In this document: positions 5,869 to 8,891 of the stretch, piece by piece | Position numbering within the stretch: the stretch's first letter is position 1 | How the letters are laid out: every line of letters starts with the position of its first letter | Notes under the pieces: generated by a model | Seen by the model: the letters and a program-made list of their open reading frames with translations, nothing else | Told to the model about the DNA's origin: nothing | Database searches by the model: none | Origin: Bacillota bacterium | GTDB lineage: Bacteria; Bacillota; Clostridia; Lachnospirales; Cellulosilyticaceae | Direction of reading: 5' to 3' | DNA: 8,891 bases | Assembly (NCBI GenBank): GCA_023457875.1 | Contig: JAEXBC010000252.1 | Coordinates: 1 to 8,891 of the forward strand | Program-made: the position numbers and the translations under genes

Positions 5869-6369
5869 ATGACAGACTATGAATTGGAACAGATGATGAA
5901 TGCATACGGAGCTTACATTGCACGTACATGCTATATCTATTTAAAAGACTGGGCATTAGCTGAAGATGCTACACAAGAAGTTTTTGTTAAAGCGTATAAA
6001 CATAATGAGGAATTTAGAAGAGAATCAAGTCAGAAAACTTGGCTTACTAGCATTGCTATAAATGTTTGTAAAAATTACGTAAGAACCAGCTGGTTTAGAA
6101 AAGTTCAAATTGGAATTGAAAAAGTTGAAACATATAGTACCTTAGAGGATGAACTGATTAATCAAATAGGTCAGAGTGATTTACTTAAACAAGTAATGGA
6201 TTTGCCACTCAAATATCGTGAAGTCATTTTGTTATATTACTATCAAGATTTTAAAGTCAATGAAATAGCAAACATACTTGGTATAGGAGAAAGTAGTGTC
6301 AAAATGAGACTGGCTAGAGCAAGAAAAAAGCTTAAAGATGATTTTGAGGAGGAATGTATATATGGATGA
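5869..6369 (+). CDS. ECF-type (group IV) RNA polymerase sigma factor
   Basis: This 166-residue protein has only the two domains of an extracytoplasmic-function sigma factor. Region 2 spans about residues 8-75 and includes the AEDATQEVFVKAY stretch (31-43) that binds core polymerase and the -10 element. Region 4 spans about 105-158, with a helix-turn-helix (NEIANILGIGESSVKMRLAR, 131-150) for the -35 element. The start is supported by GGGGTGAG (5853-5860), eight bases before the ATG. It overlaps the next gene, a membrane anti-sigma factor, by eight bases, the standard arrangement for a sigma factor held inactive at the membrane until an envelope signal arrives. A candidate self-recognised promoter lies just upstream. 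The exact ECF subgroup and signal cannot be told from the sequence. Confidence 0.95.
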   Translation: MTDYELEQMMNAYGAYIARTCYIYLKDWALAEDATQEVFVKAYKHNEEFRRESSQKTWLTSIAINVCKNYVRTSWFRKVQIGIEKVETYSTLEDELINQIGQSDLLKQVMDLPLKYREVILLYYYQDFKVNEIANILGIGESSVKMRLARARKKLKDDFEEECIYG

Positions 6370-7897
6370 GAAATTACTTAAGAAAGAAATAGATACATAT
6401 TTAGAACCAGTAAAATTATCCGATCAAATGAAAAGAAATATCCGATTGGCATGTAGTAAGGAAGCCCAAGAGCGAGAAAATAAACATATGCTAAGACGCT
6501 TCTTTAGGTATAAAAAAGTTTCAGTAGTTATGTTATTACTACTCATTGGTTCAGGGACAATGATGGCAATGGATTATACCTTTGGGTTAGGCTTGTTCTT
6601 CAATCAAGGAGAAATAGATAAAGTAATAGATAAAGTACAATATGTAGATGCTTCTAGTCAAAATCAAAATGTTAAGATGGAAGTTAAAGAAGTACTTAAT
6701 CAAGGACATGGAGCGGTTGCTACTGTTCAATTCACAAATCTAGGAGACGAGCCATGGACTAGGGATGTAGTGTGCCGAAAAATAGAGTTTATTAAAGGGG
6801 AAAGCGATTATTATACAGAACTATCTGAAGGAATACTTTCTTCTGATGGTAAGCATTTAACCTATTATATTCAAACGGATAACCATTCCGAGCTATTTAG
6901 TGGGTCAGAAATTACAATTGAGGCTGAAAACCTTATGAAAAGACAAAGTATAGAAAAGGAAATCAAAATTCCACTAAAAGATTTTAAAGTTACGGAGTTA
7001 GGGTGGAAAGTAGAAGCAGATATAGTAGCAGAAGCTAAAGATGAAAGAAAACATATAGAAGTCTGGGAACTTTTAGAGCGAAGAGTAGCAGGTGGAAAGA
7101 CAGAAGTTATCAGTGAAGAATACCCATCTGTTTTTTTAAAAGGTATTGCGGTTCTTAATCTCAAGGGTGATGAAAGATATAAAGAAGAACATCAAGGAAT
7201 TGTGCTTTATACAAGAGGAGACAAAGTACCCATTGCAGGCGATGATTCTGTAAAAACAAGCCTACAAAAGCGTGATATGGAACTTGCTAGACCGTATACT
7301 GAAGCCGAGATTATCGAACTTACAGATACAAGAACAGGAAAAGTATATAAAGCAGAAAAGTTTGATTATTACGGAGTATATGGGGCTGTATTATTTGAGG
7401 ACCAGTTAAGTTATTTCCCAAATGTAACAAAGGAGCAAATCCCATACTTAGAAGCTACAAAGGTTGTTTATGATAAGCAAGATATATTAGTAGAGGACAC
7501 TTGGAAAGTTGATTTTAAAATTGATGGAACTAAGATTAAGAAGTGGGATACAGATATTGAAGTGGATAAGACAAACTTCAGGATTTTGGTAGATGAAGTT
7601 TATTTAACAACATCAGGTATTCAATTAAGGGAACGTACTATTCACAAGAAAACAGATGATTTCTATGGATACTTTAATAGTTATTGGTTAGATATTATTT
7701 TAATTGATAACCAGAACAAAGAAATGAAGCTAAAGAACATTGGGATAATTCTTGATGAAGGTAAAGATGGCAAGGATGAAAGCTACATATTAACCTATAA
7801 AAACTGTGATGAGCACTATGAGAATGATACCTTTATTGATGTTAGTAATATTAAGAAAATCATGATCAATGGATATGAAATCGACTGTCAGAAATAA
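6362..7897 (+). CDS. Membrane anti-sigma factor, DUF4179 type
   Basis: This 511-residue protein has a cytoplasmic N-terminus (about residues 1-50) with the amphipathic helix expected to clamp the sigma factor, one membrane helix (about 53-70, VSVVMLLLLIGSGTMMAM), and a large exterior part of some 440 residues. The DYTFGLGLFF segment after the membrane helix, followed by a beta-rich domain, is typical of DUF4179 proteins, which are usually encoded beside ECF sigma factors; the C-terminal half may hold a DUF5643-like domain. No zinc-binding anti-sigma motif is seen. I choose ATG 6362, nine bases after GAGGAGG (6346-6352), over an upstream in-frame ATG at 6338 that lacks such a site. The gene overlaps the sigma gene by eight bases and ends about 60 bases before a strong terminator, so the operon has two genes. 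The signal sensed is unknown. Confidence 0.9.
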   Translation: MDEKLLKKEIDTYLEPVKLSDQMKRNIRLACSKEAQERENKHMLRRFFRYKKVSVVMLLLLIGSGTMMAMDYTFGLGLFFNQGEIDKVIDKVQYVDASSQNQNVKMEVKEVLNQGHGAVATVQFTNLGDEPWTRDVVCRKIEFIKGESDYYTELSEGILSSDGKHLTYYIQTDNHSELFSGSEITIEAENLMKRQSIEKEIKIPLKDFKVTELGWKVEADIVAEAKDERKHIEVWELLERRVAGGKTEVISEEYPSVFLKGIAVLNLKGDERYKEEHQGIVLYTRGDKVPIAGDDSVKTSLQKRDMELARPYTEAEIIELTDTRTGKVYKAEKFDYYGVYGAVLFEDQLSYFPNVTKEQIPYLEATKVVYDKQDILVEDTWKVDFKIDGTKIKKWDTDIEVDKTNFRILVDEVYLTTSGIQLRERTIHKKTDDFYGYFNSYWLDIILIDNQNKEMKLKNIGIILDEGKDGKDESYILTYKNCDEHYENDTFIDVSNIKKIMINGYEIDCQK

Positions 7898-7960
7898 GAA
7901 AAGATAATAAATCAATGGCTTATATGTGGTATATATAAGATAGTTTTAATGAATGATTCC

Positions 7961-7992
7961 ATAGTCCGTATCGTATGTACGGACTATTTTTG
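7961..7992 (+). terminator. Rho-independent terminator after the sigma/anti-sigma operon
   Basis: ATAGTCCGTA (7961-7970) and TACGGACTAT (7978-7987) form a perfect 10-bp stem with a 7-base loop, followed by TTTTTG. It ends the sigma/anti-sigma transcript and separates it from the next unit. Confidence 0.9.
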
Positions 7993-8038
7993 TGTATATC
8001 AATCATTATGTGTGTATAAAAGGTACCAAAATTGTAAG

Positions 8039-8067
8039 TTCAGATTATGTTTCAATTATAGTATAAT
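8039..8067 (+). promoter_or_regulatory. Sigma-A-like promoter of the exported stalk-domain protein
   Basis: TATAAT (8062-8067) is a consensus -10 box. TTCAGA (8039-8044), 17 bases upstream, matches TTGACA at four of six positions. It lies after the 7961-7992 terminator and 41 bases before the ATG at 8109, so the downstream gene is probably transcribed on its own. Confidence 0.65.
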
Positions 8068-8108
8068 GAAATTGAAAATTTAGAAATTAACATAATGGGA
8101 GGCGAGAA

Positions 8109-8891
8109 ATGAAATTAATTAAGAAAGCAGTAGTTATAGCAATAATGTTATTAAGTATGAGTGTACCAATAAATGCAAGGACTTCAGATATGGGTATGTA
8201 TGTAAATGGGAAATATATTAATTTAGGGGAAAATGGGGCCTATATTGAGGATGGAGATTATATAGAGAAAGATAGCACCATGGTGCCATTAAGAATGATA
8301 GTAGAGTTAACAGGGGCAAAGGTAGAATATGATAAGTCTATAAGAAAGATAGTGATTCAAAAGGATGATAAGAATATACAACTAGAAATAAATTCATCTA
8401 AAGCATTAATCAATAATCAGGAAGTGGAACTTACAGCAAAACCAGTGATTAAAAATGCTACCACTATGGTACCATTAAGGTTAGTGACCGAGGTATTAGA
8501 TGCGCATATCAGTTATACGAATAGGGTTGTTTATTTAAGTACATTTAATTATAATGCACCAGATAACATTGTTGAAGCGTATATGTTAGCTATTGATAAA
8601 GTATACAAAGATGATCCAGGATTAAATGGGGCTTGTAAATACATAGCAATTGATACTTCACGGATGAGATATCTTACAAAAGCAGATAAAGAAGATTTAT
8701 TCAAACAAATGGAACGTTATGGCGTAGTGATGGAGACAACGTATGAGGCATTAGAAGAAAAGGGACTTATTCAAGAGGGGTATTTTAAAAATGGTATCTT
8801 AATTACAATTAATGATTTGTGGAGTCAGAATGATCAATTGGTATTAGATGTTACAAAGTGGCGTTCTGTTTTAGGAGCAATAGGATATAAA
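8109..8891 (+). CDS. Exported protein with copper-amine-oxidase N-terminal (stalk) domain, 3' end cut by window
   Basis: 261 codons are visible and the frame is still open at the window end. A signal peptide is clear: MKLIKK, a hydrophobic stretch (residues 7-20), then a likely cut after INA (23). The next 120 residues form a copper-amine-oxidase N-terminal-like domain (PF07833 type) with the repeated signature STMVPLRMIVELTGAKVEY (56-74) and TTMVPLRLVTEVLDAHISY (118-136). Despite the name, this domain in Firmicutes is a surface module without the amine-oxidase site. A second domain follows (about 150-261), ending in KWRSVLGAIGYK, a segment I associate with secreted clostridial and bacillar proteins but cannot name. 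GGGAGG (8097-8102) lies six bases before the ATG. Only a few residues may be missing. A cell-wall or envelope role is inferred; substrate and partner are unknown. Confidence 0.85.
   Translation, partial: MKLIKKAVVIAIMLLSMSVPINARTSDMGMYVNGKYINLGENGAYIEDGDYIEKDSTMVPLRMIVELTGAKVEYDKSIRKIVIQKDDKNIQLEINSSKALINNQEVELTAKPVIKNATTMVPLRLVTEVLDAHISYTNRVVYLSTFNYNAPDNIVEAYMLAIDKVYKDDPGLNGACKYIAIDTSRMRYLTKADKEDLFKQMERYGVVMETTYEALEEKGLIQEGYFKNGILITINDLWSQNDQLVLDVTKWRSVLGAIGYK

Noticed and set aside
7919..7939. Hairpin CTTATAT/ATATAAG after the anti-sigma gene as a second terminator.
   Set aside because: The stem is only A-T rich and lacks a following T run. The strong terminator at 7961 explains the end of the operon.

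Overview
The window is AT-rich DNA with strong AGGAGG-type ribosome binding sites, short overlapping operons, an ECF sigma factor paired with a DUF4179-type anti-sigma factor, and a copper-amine-oxidase-N-type secreted protein. Together these suggest a low-GC Firmicute, most likely a member of the Clostridia. The genus cannot be read from the sequence. All recognisable genes are on the + strand.

Region 1 (1-2903) is mobile-element machinery. A large serine recombinase that lacks its whole catalytic domain (113-1270) overlaps a full-length large serine recombinase with an intact catalytic serine (1251-2903). A 12-bp hairpin resembling a terminator lies inside the last codons of the second gene.

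Region 2 (2940-5201) is the most interesting part. A promoter with an 8+8-bp inverted repeat between its -35 and -10 boxes drives a HicA toxin and a HicB antitoxin with a ribbon-helix-helix tail. Only 12 bases after hicB comes a 436-residue protein I cannot assign to a named family. It carries two HEPN-type R-x4-H motifs (RNLLVH and RNLYVH) about 221 residues apart. The unit ends at a rho-independent terminator (5172-5201). An 18-bp hairpin covers the hicA stop codon and sits just before hicB. The likely unit is hicA-hicB-tandem HEPN protein: a classical toxin-antitoxin pair extended by a candidate second RNase-like effector.

Region 3 (5202-5868) is degraded. It holds a broken piece of an IS3-family OrfB transposase, a short unidentified reading frame and nested inverted repeats.

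Region 4 (5812-7994) is a cell-surface stress-signalling operon: an ECF-like promoter, the ECF sigma factor, an overlapping membrane anti-sigma factor, and a strong terminator at 7961-7992.

Region 5 (8039-8891) is a separate transcription unit with its own sigma-A-like promoter. It encodes an exported protein with a copper-amine-oxidase N-terminal (stalk) domain and is cut by the window end.
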